Below are positions 1 through 11,500 of a stretch of DNA of 64,000 bases, piece after piece (the first letter of the stretch is position 1; each line of letters starts with the position of its first letter). The DNA is taken from assembly GCA_037178855.1 (NCBI GenBank), contig JASJZC010000005.1, positions 806,001 through 870,000 of the forward strand, in the 5' to 3' direction. The stretch is from Oscheius sp. JU75 (taxonomy: Eukaryota > Nematoda > Chromadorea > Rhabditida > Rhabditidae). The translations under genes were made by a program, and so were the position numbers. Under the pieces are notes generated by a model. It was given only the letters and a program-made list of their open reading frames with translations. It ran no database searches and had not been told where the DNA came from.

Positions 1-95
1 CAGTAGACTTTAAAGAGTTGTTTTTCGTGTTTTCATGTTTGTTGCCTTGACTTTGTTATAAAATATTTCATCGAAAAATTGAAGCGCAACTTCTA

Positions 96-1376
96 CAGGG
101 TGACGCATAATTACGAATACACGATGCGCGGGCGCGTTTTTACTTTTTATGAGATAGAGTCTTCTCCATTTGTGGTTTTTAGAAGTTTCTTTATTTATTT
201 GAATGATATTCTTCCGCCTTATGTCATCACATGTGCAATTTTGAGAGTGACAAAGCCCTCTGTCCATCGCGAATCAATTGTCAAGTTCCACAAGGAAGGT
301 CGTTCGGCGCGGGAGATCCAGAAACGTCTGAATTGCCCAAGAAACCTTGTATATACCACCATCCGAAGGTTCAAGGAGCTGGGTACCACTTCTGATCGTT
401 CTGGACGAGGAAGGCATCATTCTATCGTCACCCCAGCAAATGTCAAGTTAGTTCGTGGCCGGCTTCGTCACAACCCGGCGCGCTCCATCCGAGGTCTTTC
501 TCGAAACATGGGAATTTCGCTGAGGTCAATGCAAAGGATTGTCAAGGACAAGCTTAAACTCAAAGCTTACAAAAAAAAAACCCATATCCTTACGGATGCC
601 ATGAAACAGCAGCGGAAAGACAGATGCAAGGAATTGTTGCGCAGATGCCGTCAAGATGCTCATCTTTCGGTTCTTTTCACGGACGAGAAGGTTTTCACGG
701 TAGAGCAAGTTCTCAACAAGCAAAACGATCGAATCTACGCAAAATCAAGACCTCATACCGTCATTAGCCGTAAATCTCATCCTCAATCCGTCATGGTTTT
801 CGCAGGAATCACAAGCAACGGAAAAACGCCACTGATCTTCGTGCCACAAGGTGTAAAAGTGAACAGTGCCAACTATCTTGACCTTCTTCGTACCGAAGTT
901 TTGCCGTGGGCTCAAACACACTTTCAAAACAAGCCGTGGACATATCAACAGGACTCGGCCCCCGCTCACAAAGCTCGTATTGTTCAAGACTTCTGTCGCC
1001 AGAACTTCTCAGGATTCATCTCAGCTCAAGAGTGGCCCTCCAATTCTCCTGATCTCAATCCACTTGACTACAGCGTCTGGTCGGTCTTGGAAGCCAAAGC
1101 CTGCTCAAAGCCCCATTCAACACTTCAATCGCTGAAAGACGCCCTCCAAAAAGCTTGGGATGAGCTCGACGGACAGTACCTGCGCGCCACAGTGGATGCC
1201 TTCCCGAAGCACCTCAAGGCTTGTATGGATGCGGATGGAGGATATATTGAAATTGGATGCTGAATATTATTTCTAGCTGTTCAATGAATATATTTGTTGT
1301 TGTACAGAGTCAAATAATGATCCGAGTCGCTTGCCACGACCTCTTTTTCCTGTATCCGTAATTATGCGTCACCCTG
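96..1376 (+). mobile_element. maT-type (DD37D) mariner transposon
   Basis: A complete-looking DNA transposon of about 1.28 kb. Terminal inverted repeats of 25 bases (96-120 and 1352-1376) differ at one position and begin CAGGGTGACGCATAATTACG. TA dinucleotides flank both ends (94-95 and 1377-1378), the expected target duplication of the Tc1/mariner superfamily. One transposase reading frame fills the interior. It sits just beyond the last recognisable exon of the minus-strand lectin gene and may lie in an intron or 3' flank of that gene. With one mismatch between its ends and an open frame, it is probably a fairly recent insertion. Confidence 0.92.
124..1263 (+). CDS. maT/mariner-family transposase, DD37D
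   Basis: This transposase cuts and pastes the surrounding element. From the ATG at 124 it encodes about 379 residues. Helix-turn-helix DNA-binding segments lie in the N-terminal third (around KEGRSAREIQKRL), followed by a GRGRH linker resembling the GRPR hook. The catalytic triad is visible as D in LFTDEKVF, D in YQQDSAPAH and D in SPDLNPLDY. The last two are separated by 37 residues, which is the DD37D spacing of the maT group and not mariner DD34D or Tc1 DD34E. The frame stays open upstream of the ATG through the terminal repeat, but that part is outside the element. The first 45 residues look unlike a transposase, so the true start may be further in or reached by splicing. No internal stop was seen, so the protein may be functional. 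Confidence 0.88.
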   Translation: MRGRVFTFYEIESSPFVVFRSFFIYLNDILPPYVITCAILRVTKPSVHRESIVKFHKEGRSAREIQKRLNCPRNLVYTTIRRFKELGTTSDRSGRGRHHSIVTPANVKLVRGRLRHNPARSIRGLSRNMGISLRSMQRIVKDKLKLKAYKKKTHILTDAMKQQRKDRCKELLRRCRQDAHLSVLFTDEKVFTVEQVLNKQNDRIYAKSRPHTVISRKSHPQSVMVFAGITSNGKTPLIFVPQGVKVNSANYLDLLRTEVLPWAQTHFQNKPWTYQQDSAPAHKARIVQDFCRQNFSGFISAQEWPSNSPDLNPLDYSVWSVLEAKACSKPHSTLQSLKDALQKAWDELDGQYLRATVDAFPKHLKACMDADGGYIEIGC

Positions 1377-1672
1377 TATTATAAGCGCACTCAAACGGGG
1401 TGATTGAAAAATAGAAGAGCATGCGCTTCTAATAGATGTTTTAAGGTATGTCACATAGGATCCGAGAGTTAGTAAGAAACTCGCAGTTCAGAACTCGGTG
1501 TCGCAAAATTGGTAGTAAAGAAAAATATCAACTGTCGATCATAAACTAGGAAATGACAGGACATATCTATTAACAGCCAAACAGGAGCTCTTTTATGTTT
1601 CACTCACTAGATAAGAATATCCCAATAGTTCAATAAAGCGTTTTTGCCTTTTTTCAGGAACTTAAACTTACC

Positions 1673-3173
1673 TATCAAAATATTCAACAGATCCGAGTTT
1701 TCGAAGGCCGAATGGACTGAGGGGAGATGCCCTCCCAGTGCTGCGCAGTTTGCTTCAGCTTCTTTTGGCTTGGCGAAGCCCTGTTTATAGGCGTAGTACC
1801 ACCTAAACAAGGCATTTTTTGGCCTAAAAATTTTATAAATTACGAGTTCGTGAGGCTGGAAAAGGTCAGAACTTTCGGCATCTTTAAGATAGACTTGGCC
1901 GAGTGTCCTTTGGAGTTGCAGCGGGGGATCTGAAATCTTTTTTCCGGCTAAAGTATCAATATTTCCCATTGGTGCAGCTCAATACTTGGCTGCGAAGTTC
2001 AATTGTTACCTGGCAAATGAAGGGCTGAGCTGTGAAGTCCATGTTTTCGGATTGCCAGTATCCAGAATAGCCGGGAGCCGGGTCGTCCAGCAGGATTGAA
2101 GTAGCGTAGCCTTTGGCGGCATAGGAAGCTGCTCCTGAAATCTTTTACCTACGACCTTCTTTTGCTTCACGTTTAATTTTTAGTCTTATTTTTAGAAAGT
2201 AAATCTGATAGACCGTGCGTCTAATTTTCAAATAACTGTCTGTTTGTAATCCGAAAAACTGTTGTATTCCAAATGTTTCCAGTAGTAGAAGCACTCTGAG
2301 ACTGGGGAAGCCTAAACCTTTCTCAGCGGTCCAGAGAGTCAAGTGGTAACCCGTTTTACGAATCTTTCATCTCCAGTATACAGTAGTGCTGCTGGCTCAG
2401 CCGCCTTACTGGACAGGGTACAGGAATACCTTGGGGCAGGAGATTTCTAACCCGGCAACAGCATCTTCCGGATGAGTGTGAGACCTTATTCTCATCCCGA
2501 AAAATAGAAAAATATTTAGTGTCAAACCAACGATCAAATTTCAGAGGAAGAAAGTTTTTGTTTCTATATATGTTCACTCACATAGTAGCAGTTGTTCGGA
2601 TTCCGTAAACGATATGGACTAGCCATGAAATATATAAAATATATTTTCATAGAACTGCTTGACCTAAACCTTTTGTGCTTCAGGTTGTTTGAGACCTCAT
2701 TTTGGTTCTCGTATAGCGTATCGAGATTGGAAGAAGCTAGTGTTGAACCAACTTACCAAGAAAGTGCACAAAGTTGAAGTCAGTTCCGTCATTCCATGTC
2801 CAAGCTGTCCCATTGTACTGTCCGCCAATCCACAGAGACTCGAACTTGACCTCGTCCATGACTGATAGATGTCTGTTTCTCTGTCACTGTCACATACTTT
2901 TAGTAATGTAGGCGTTTTGAGCTTGGTCCTTAATCGAGGGGAGGTGACCCCCTAACAGCTGACAAATCTCCTCGGCTCCTTCCCAGTCAGCCTTGATTCT
3001 GAAAGAAGTATGTGAAGGCCTGTAAATAAAGCAAAAAACTATGCAATGAAACACAAAAACAGCTCTTACGGGCCATGAAGATAGCAGGAATCATATTCAG
3101 TCGACTCTATGGCATTGAGCGGGCATCTGGCTTCAGTAAGAGTCAGAGAAAGGAAGAAGAGAAGAAGAATCAT
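1673..3173 (-). CDS. secreted C-type lectin domain protein (3' end unresolved)
   Basis: A nematode C-type lectin (CLEC) gene. The start at 3173 gives a signal peptide (MILLLFFLSLTLTEA). Phase-consistent exons are 3173-3070, 3019-2898, 2861-2757, 2134-2010 and 1929-1840. They give about 181 residues with a full CTLD: the CQLLGGHLPSI helix motif, the WIGG core strand, WTWNDGTDF and a terminal PFICQ. The last exon may end at TAA 1842-1840. A second CTLD start (EAEANCAALGGHLPSVHS, 1673-1812) follows on the same strand at once and ends at a good donor (GTAAGT). Its remaining exons are not visible before the transposon at 1376. The gene may therefore have two CTLDs continuing beyond the window, or the second may be a truncated neighbour. 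Ligand and function are unknown; such proteins are typically secreted and often linked to immunity. Confidence 0.75.
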
Positions 3174-3179
3174 GGGACC

Positions 3180-5510
3180 AAATAGTGAAGGTCGAAGGTC
3201 CAAAATGATATTTACACGTGGTGATGATTTCCAGATTAGGGGAAAAGTGATAAGAAAGAAGAGTTCATCAGGAGAGAAAAAGTGAGAGAGAGGGACAGTG
3301 TAGCTTTGGACAAGAAACAGGGTGACAGAGAGACAGAAAGACTCACTTCTGGTCAATTACTACCCGTCTCCTCTCATCATCGGCAGTTTTTCAGGACGAT
3401 TAGCCGTCGGTTCAAATGACCTCCATCCTCCAAGTTCTTACCCGTATTCACCCGTCCTCCTTCGAGGTCACCCCCATGTTATTTTTGCTGGAACACACAT
3501 CGGACTGACCGTGTGATGACCTTGGTGCGACACCTGTCTCTCTCTCCTTTTTGATTGTATCTAGAAAACCTCCGAGTGATACTCTTCTCACACTTTTTTC
3601 CCCGAAACGGACGGTCTTCTTCCGTCTCGTTCAACGTCCAAATGTGCGCTGTTCCCACGATTGCTCAACATAGCGTACATGGGGAAACATCGACAGTTTT
3701 TTACGGGGCTGTTTTTGAAACCATACCTTTTTTATTTCTCATGTGTCCGTTTTCGTCATTGGCCACGAGGAAACAGTAACAAAAGAACCGCATGTTATAT
3801 AGTATTCTTGAAACAAGGTTCGTATTTACAAATCAAAGTAGAAGTAACTATTTTTTTTTGTTTCTAAGGGAAAACTTGCAGCCGAGCATGACTTTATATT
3901 TGGTTGGCCTTTTCCAAGAGAATGGAAAAAATAGTTAGCATATTCCGGAAGAGCGTGAAGACAAGTGAGTGCAGGCAAGATCGAAACCCTGCTATCTGAA
4001 TCTTGTGAAACCAAAAAAAGTAAGATAATTAGGGATGAGAATGCCTACTTCAGTCAGTTAGTTTTCCAGGACGAAAACTGTTCACAGGCAACCAATGCTT
4101 CTTATATCGTAGAAGTGAAGAAAAAATCTATCAAAGTTTTTTTCTTTTCTCGGTTTTTTTTTCTCGATAAGAGACCAGGAAGATTCGATCACCCCGTATA
4201 ACATTTGATTCAGAGAGACGGGCCGACACTGGTGAAGCACCCAAAAAGCCAGACGTATCATCGGGTTATATTTTGTAACACAGAAAAAAACCGTTTAGCC
4301 ATTTTTCTATAGCTTTCTACTGCTCCTAGGCCCTTATGCCAAAATGACATCGCTGTTATATTGGTAATACTTCGGCAGGTGGCCCAGTTCATAAACGGGT
4401 TTTTGCGCGCTTTTTCTTTTTGGCGGATTTTGGAATTTTCTTCATATATTCCCTACTGTTCTTTATCATTCTTGTTGAAATCTTTTTGCTTACTTTATTA
4501 AAAAAAGTGCTTACTTTATTTTGCCTTGAAACATTATTTTGGAGAAAACGTCAGATCCCAACGGAAAATTATGTTTGATTAAACGGGGTCACCTGCCGAA
4601 GTTTTTTATTTATTTGGGCAGCTTTTGAATGTGTTTAATGGTTCGGTCCTGAATTTTTTTCTAAATGAGAATAAGGTCACGCTCTTCCGGAATATGCTGT
4701 AGACCGCTGAGAAAGTCTAGCCGCCGAGCGGTTGTAGGGGGTAAAACATTTGTCCCAGTGGCTTTTTTGGTATGAGTTCAATTGATTGTCTGAGCCATTG
4801 CTGGTAGATAAACGGACCAACGCTTTGTAGCCCCCAAAAAAGGCCCATTAATCTCTTCAATTACTTCTTGTAACTCAGAGAACCGTCCAGCAAACTTTTT
4901 TGGAGCGACCTACTGGTGACTATACTTTGGCAGCTCGAGCCGAAACTTTTGTGATATGTTTGTCCGTTTTTATCAGAATCAGTACATGTAGTCTTGCTTA
5001 GAACTCATCGAAAAATACTTACAAACAACGGAGACATTCAAAAACATGCTACAAGTATGCATTTGGAGAAGGGATGTGTATTTTTGCACAGAATCATCAA
5101 CTAGCTCGAGCCGACTCGGGGCGAAAATTTGCACAAGTGTACTGGTGACACTGGTTCCGTCACTTTATCCTATGGTACTAAAAAGAAAAAATTTTGTTGA
5201 TTACATTTTGACAACCGAGATTACATTTTGTGTGTTCAGTGTACCTTTCCTTCCGAATGTGGCATAGAATATACACTGGCTACAGAGAAATTTTGAAACA
5301 AACAATTTCCGTTTGAATCTTTGCAATCCCCTCCCTTCCAACCCTTCCTGTATACAGTACCCTTGAAATAAGCAACATCGTTATTTTCAGTCAGTCACCC
5401 CTCAGCTGGTTTCCGGTGACCATTGTTTGCTCGTCTCTCTTGAGTGTCAAGTGCCATCATCCACCCTGGGAGGAGAAGAGTTCGCGGATGCTCCAGGTTC
5501 AGGACAGACT
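3180..5510. other. intergenic region, no gene recognised
   Basis: Between the divergent lectin gene and the NPC1-like gene. Only short unconvincing open frames are present. Poly-T and poly-A tracts and TGAAACA-type words are frequent. A TTATTTTCAG at 5381-5390, 120 bases before the NPC1 start codon, could be the trans-splice acceptor for that gene. Confidence 0.5.
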
Positions 5511-8500
5511 ATGATTCATCACTATTTATTATTGGCTACGACTATTTTAAGCAGTTTTATAGGTGAGTCAGTTTTTTTTGTTCTTGAAACAAGGAGTTGG
5601 CTACTTTTTTGGTTTCAGTAGTTTGGTAAAAGAGCAGGAAGTTTCACAGAATGCTTCTAGTCTGGTCGAAAAAAAGAAACTTGTTTCAATAACACTTCTT
5701 ATTGTTAGTTTCGTGTCTTATCTCTAGGGTTCGCGCCGGGGTTCTGAGGAAACATTACAGATTTTAACCCAGTGGGACTTTTTTTATGCTTCATTTTGGA
5801 TACAAAAGCAGTAAATAAGCGATGTAAACTAGTGCTAGGAGTTTGCGAGTCGACTGACAAAAAAATCAAAACTAAGAAAAACAACAAGTTGGTTGAAGAG
5901 GAAACTCGGGCAGTTCATAGTTACGCTCCACCCAGCCGCCATCTGCAGGAGTTGGTGGGGACCCGATTTTTTTTGGTAGGAGTTTGCCTGGGGTGGGGGC
6001 ATATGGTTTGTTGAAAAAAGAGTGACTACAGTGTCCCGAAATTACGTGGCGGGACTTCTGGGAGGGCGAAATTGAAATTTAGGATTTTTTGAAATTTCTT
6101 TTTATCAACGTACAGCCTTCGTTTTTTTTTAAACAAATCATAACTAGCAATTTCTCCAGGAAACTCATCCATTCTATGAAAGAAGGGCTGTGTCCGTCCG
6201 TGTGTTTTTAAGTTGCTGTATTGTAAAGCGCGTGCTTTCGGCCCGGGTTCGAATCCACTTTGTGGTCTAACGTAAATCTTTGGTCTAGAAATGTCCCAGC
6301 CGCTATCCTGCTCGAGCCTCTTTGATCATACTTGTTGTTTTTAATGTACCACGTCTTTATGGTCTCAGAGAAGCGTCGAAAGAGTTCGCTACTATGGAAA
6401 ACTGGCATTTTGTCTAGATACCAACACATTTTAGTCCCCACCTCCTCACTATGCTCAATGTATGGAGTCTGTCACGAGACTGCAGCCTACTTCAATTACT
6501 GTCCAGCCAGCAATGAGACAGTTGTCCCCAAACCCCTACCAGAAGAAAGCCGTCATCTGGAGGAACAGCTCAAAATGAAGTGCCCGTACCTTTTTGCTGG
6601 TGAGTTTCAACTTTTATAGGGAGCACCGACTTCTTTTTCGAATTTGTTGTTGTAGATACGTACACCGTCAAGGAAGTACCTGTTTCATTACTTTTATCTT
6701 TTCTGCTATTCTTTTTTTGCTATTCTTGATTTGTAGAGTTATTGAACTCAGATTTTGGTGTGGAATTTTTGATCTATTACCACCTACCATTCGGTAGCTC
6801 TTTTTTACTTTTTCATGAAACAAAAAAATGAAAACAAATCAAGAAGGTACTACTGATGTTTAGAGCTCTCTATAGTTTTTTTTACAAACAAATTTCTCCT
6901 ATACAAACTCAACGAGAATGGAATCAGGAAACAGTTGAGTTTGCGCTCTGGACAACTACTCGTTTCTGCTTGGAATTTGACTTATACTCTCCCTGAAACA
7001 ATCATTTTTCAAAGATGCAAGAATGAGAAGCATGTTATGTCAGCAGTCAATTATCAGACGTATGTAAGAACACTGCCAATCGAACAGGAAAATTAGCGAT
7101 TTTTTTTTTATCGAAGCACCCGTATAGTTTTCCTGAAACAGTAACATTTTATACTCAATTTCATCGACAGTACGAATAGTTTCATCGACAGTAATGTAAT
7201 AGACTTTACCAAAAACAGATAACAGTCAAGTAAACATTTGATAGACAGCCATCACTTACGTTTTGCACAACCCCTGTCTTTATACTGCTTCTAAAATGAA
7301 AGTTTCTTGCCATTCTATCAAAACCCACAAAGTTCAGACAACAATCGTGACCTATGCTGTGATACCCCCCAAGTTGGAGCCTTGTTCAAGATGATCAGCA
7401 TAGCCACGTCACTCTTCTCACGCTGTCCCTCCTGCATGGACAATTTCTGGAAGTATTGGTGCATGTACACTTGCTCTCCCAGTCAGGGCAACTATCTAAA
7501 GGTTCAGTCTCTTTTGTAAGAAAATGAGGAAATGTTTCAGGTTCTGGAGACGGAACCGTCCCCGTCGACGAACAGAAGCATGGTCATCAAAGTCCAGTAC
7601 AATTTAAGCAGACAATATGCTGAGGGAACTTATGAGTCCTGTAAGGATGTGAGTATTGGTGATCAAAAGAGGCACATTTTATCAGATACATACAAAAAAT
7701 AAGACCCATAGCAGAGGTGCTGCAATGAATAATCACGAAACGAATAATCAAAACAATTGTGCGGGAAAGCGATATTAGTAGGGAAGAGCTTGGATAAAAA
7801 CAAAACTATAAAGGCATACCTTACAGAAAGACAGTCTTTTTGTTCCAAGTACAAGCCGTCATAAAACGGCATCTTCATCAAACTTTGGAGCTTTTTTTCA
7901 TTAGCACCCACCCTCTACGTCAGTAGGCGAAACAGATTAGTGAAACTTATGAAAATTGTTTATGAGTTATGGGACATTTCGAGTCTTTTTTGTAGGTGAA
8001 AGACATATTTTTCAGTCAACTCTCGCTATAACGGACCCCATTTTTTCACACGCTGACTATTTTTTGTTCGTTTCACTTCTTTTACCTAAAGTATGGTTCA
8101 ATTTAAAGAACGTTGGTTCTGTCATGTGTGCATTTCTGAAAATAATCAAATTTCAACGAGCCCTCTTATATTAGTAGTAGGAAGCATCATTTCCAAAGCT
8201 TCGACAATAATCAACAAATTATTGTTGTAGGCGATGGTCAATCTATTTCACCGATTTTCTGTGCCTAAGGCCAAAAAACGGTAAAGTAAGGTAAAAGTTG
8301 GAACCATAAATGTTTCAATATTTCATTATAAGGGCTCTATCAGATTCACATTGCTATTTTTGCTTCACGTTTATTCGGACGAGTCAGATTCCTTGTCTCT
8401 CTTCGAGTCAGTTGTGGAAACAATATAGAATCAGAGTTCCGCAAAGATTTGACACAAGAACCCACCCATACCTACATTTTTCAGGTAAAGCTAGTCAGTG

Positions 8501-11500
8501 CTTCCGGCAACGCCATGCTCATAATGTGCGGTCGTCTGGCTCCCAACGAGATCTGTACTCTCGACAAATGGCTCAGTTTCATGGGGACGAGGAGTGCTGG
8601 ACTGGGAGTCCCTGTCGATATCCTCCATGAATACCACGACAGCAACGAGCCGGGCAACTTTATGCACATGAACACTTCGAGATGTGATCAGTCACCAAGG
8701 GTTGGACAGTTCAAGTGTATGATCAGTGACTGTCCTGTGGAGGGAAAAGCAGCAGATTTTCGGTTGGATGAAGGCGGAACGCAGGTGAGGCAATTTGTTT
8801 GGTTCGAAATTTTGCTTGAAAGTTAATTTGCTTCACCGGATCCAGAAGAACAACCTATCACCCTATACGAATAGTTTCCTGGACTCCATGAAACACAAAC
8901 TTTTCAAGAATAGAACACGTAAACAGCGCACGCCTTTGGTCAGCAACCTGGCCTGGCTGGCATCCCTGAATGTAGTCTTCAGCCATAAGCTTCGGAAAAA
9001 AAAATTGTGAAGGCCACGATGGAAGACAAAGTATTGCCTTTCCAGGTACTAGTCTTCTTTTATACAATCCTTGAAACACAAATCTGACAACTTGAATTAA
9101 AGAAAACCTCATTCAGGAAATCTGTACCCTCTTCGGACTCGGCTGTTCTCTCTATTTCCTCGTCTTCTCCGTCTTCATCTTTTGCAGTGTCCTGGCCTGG
9201 GCATTCCTTCCTTATATGTTTCAGAGGAAAGTGAGAAGAGATGTTGAGGTACGTTGGGCCCTTCTCATCTCGTGCCTAAGCTAGCAATTTTTTATGATCT
9301 CACGTTTCACAAAATCTTCAAATACAAAAATTTTGCCTTGGTTGTCATTCGACATCGTGTACTCGTTTGATGCAAATTAACGTTAATGCAAATTACCAAT
9401 GTTCAGTTTGACCTGGACTCTTCGATCAGCCATCAAGCCCACTGGATCCCGAAGCAGATTCATCTTAACTCTGTCCTGTTTGTTGAGGTAAGTTACCATT
9501 TCTTAATGGAATGAGGGCTAGAGAAACTGCTACTAAAGTGTTTCAGAAGAAATACATATAACGGAAAGTGCTCTTGACGATGTTGAGTCCCATGAGTATC
9601 AAAAGAAGGACCTAAAGAGAGTACTACAGGGAAACATTTCACGGTTTCGCGACAAACTATGACTTTAGACTTTCATAAGAGTATTGGTCACTTTTTTCCA
9701 TAAAAACGAGAAGTTCTGTATTCGGTTCAAGAAAAGTCGAATGTCGAAATGTTTCAAGAGATCAGCATATAGCCCAATGTTTGCTTTATGATGTTCTGTC
9801 CCATTGATAAAAACCTAATGAACGTTCTGAAAAGACTACATTACGGTTCTTGAGGGGAAAAATTTCTCAATACTGGTCCTGAAACGAACTCTGAACTCAA
9901 TACTTGTTCGTACAGACAAGAAGAAGACACCTGCTTCTCAAGGAAAGAACAAACTTTTTGTGTTTCAGTATTTCTGATGAAAGCGGTGAATGTTTCAAAA
10001 AGTTTTCATGCTTCACAGTTTCTATATATGCACAGACGCAGTTTCCGCTCAATGTATTCTTCTATACGGGTGGTGCAAAACGAGAAAAAATGCAAAAGTA
10101 GCGACGTGGAGAAAGTTTCAGTTCGTCTCGAAGCAGCCCTTCCTCACCCTTACCACTGCTGTCTTCTTGGCCGTCATCTGCTGCACGGGGATTCTGTTCC
10201 TGGATGTGACGAGCAGTCCCCTAGAAGTCTGGGTTCCACCGAACAGCCGGGCCATCCAGGAGAAAGACTACTTCGACAGCCACTTTGGGTTGGTTCAAAA
10301 AGTTTTTTAACAGGCGGATGGAGCGGAAAACATGCTCAAACCTGAATAAGACCTACGTTGAAACAAAAGAGTTATTGTCATCTCTCAAAATTCCGTTCTA
10401 TCGAGTTCCAACGCAAGTATAAGTTACTACCAACCGAATTTGGGTAGTTTTTTCCAGTTCAAGAAGTCAAATAAGAAGCCTTTTCAAGAGTTTGAAATAA
10501 TCTCCGGGCACCCTGATTGAAGAATTCTGGCCATTTTCGGGAAAAATTTTCTGTAGTAGGATCATTCGATAAGCGTGTAAAACTGTATTTCGAAAATGAA
10601 AAGCGCGAGGGTTTCTCAATCGGAATCGAAAAGAATATCAGGTTTTGATTTTCTTATTCTTTCAAATCCTGATATTAGCTGCAAGAGTTGAGCCAAGGTT
10701 CACACTGAAACATAGAAGTCCATATCTTTCGCTACATAGTTCTGCGAAAAACGAACATTTTCAAGTTTCAACGCTTGTATAAAATTGCCAGCTCAAAAAG
10801 AACTTTGTCCAGGGCTTGGTAAGAGTCTGCAGTGAAACATAAAAGTCACAACTTTTTCATTGCTCTTAACTACGGCTTTTCATGTTTCAACCTTAGCCCC
10901 CTAAAAGACCGAAAAAGCTTTTCAACTCCAGTGCAACAAAACCACAATTCCAGCCCCTTCTACCGTGTCCAGCAAGTCATCATGTACCCAAAAAATGGAA
11001 GAATCGCCCCGATTTCCACGGAAATCGGTCCAGTATTTCAGAAAAACTTTATGAGAGAGGTAACCTGGTGTCTTCTTGATGACTTTTCTGGAGGTTTTCA
11101 ACGTGATGGACGCAATTTTTGCGCTGGAGGCGACAGTCTCGAGTGGTAAAAAGGTGAAGCTGGAAGACATCTGCTACAGACCAATGGGAGCTGGCTACGA
11201 CTGTCTCGTGAACTCGCCTACGAGCTTTTTTCAGGTAATTTGGAAAGCTAGTGGGCGTCAAAACACCTAAAAAAAATTCTGCGAGATCTACATGGTACGA
11301 TTGATAAAACTTCCCTCTAGTCCACAAACACTTTGTACTTTCTATATGGGCGGGGTGAAAACATTTCCCTCGGGAAGTGCCTAAACTTACAGTGAACGAT
11401 TGCTCACAAAAGACCTTCCGGCTATCACTCTAGAGCAAGTTTTGGTACACGTGTTCTGTCTTTGGGCCCAAAATGACTCCCCTTTGGGTTACCCTCGGGG

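Noticed and set aside
8785-9116. extra NPC1 exon (open frame 8795-9010)
   Set aside because: The flanking exons already join in phase (GGTQ to EICT), and this stretch has no NPC1-like residues. A small variable exon cannot be fully excluded.
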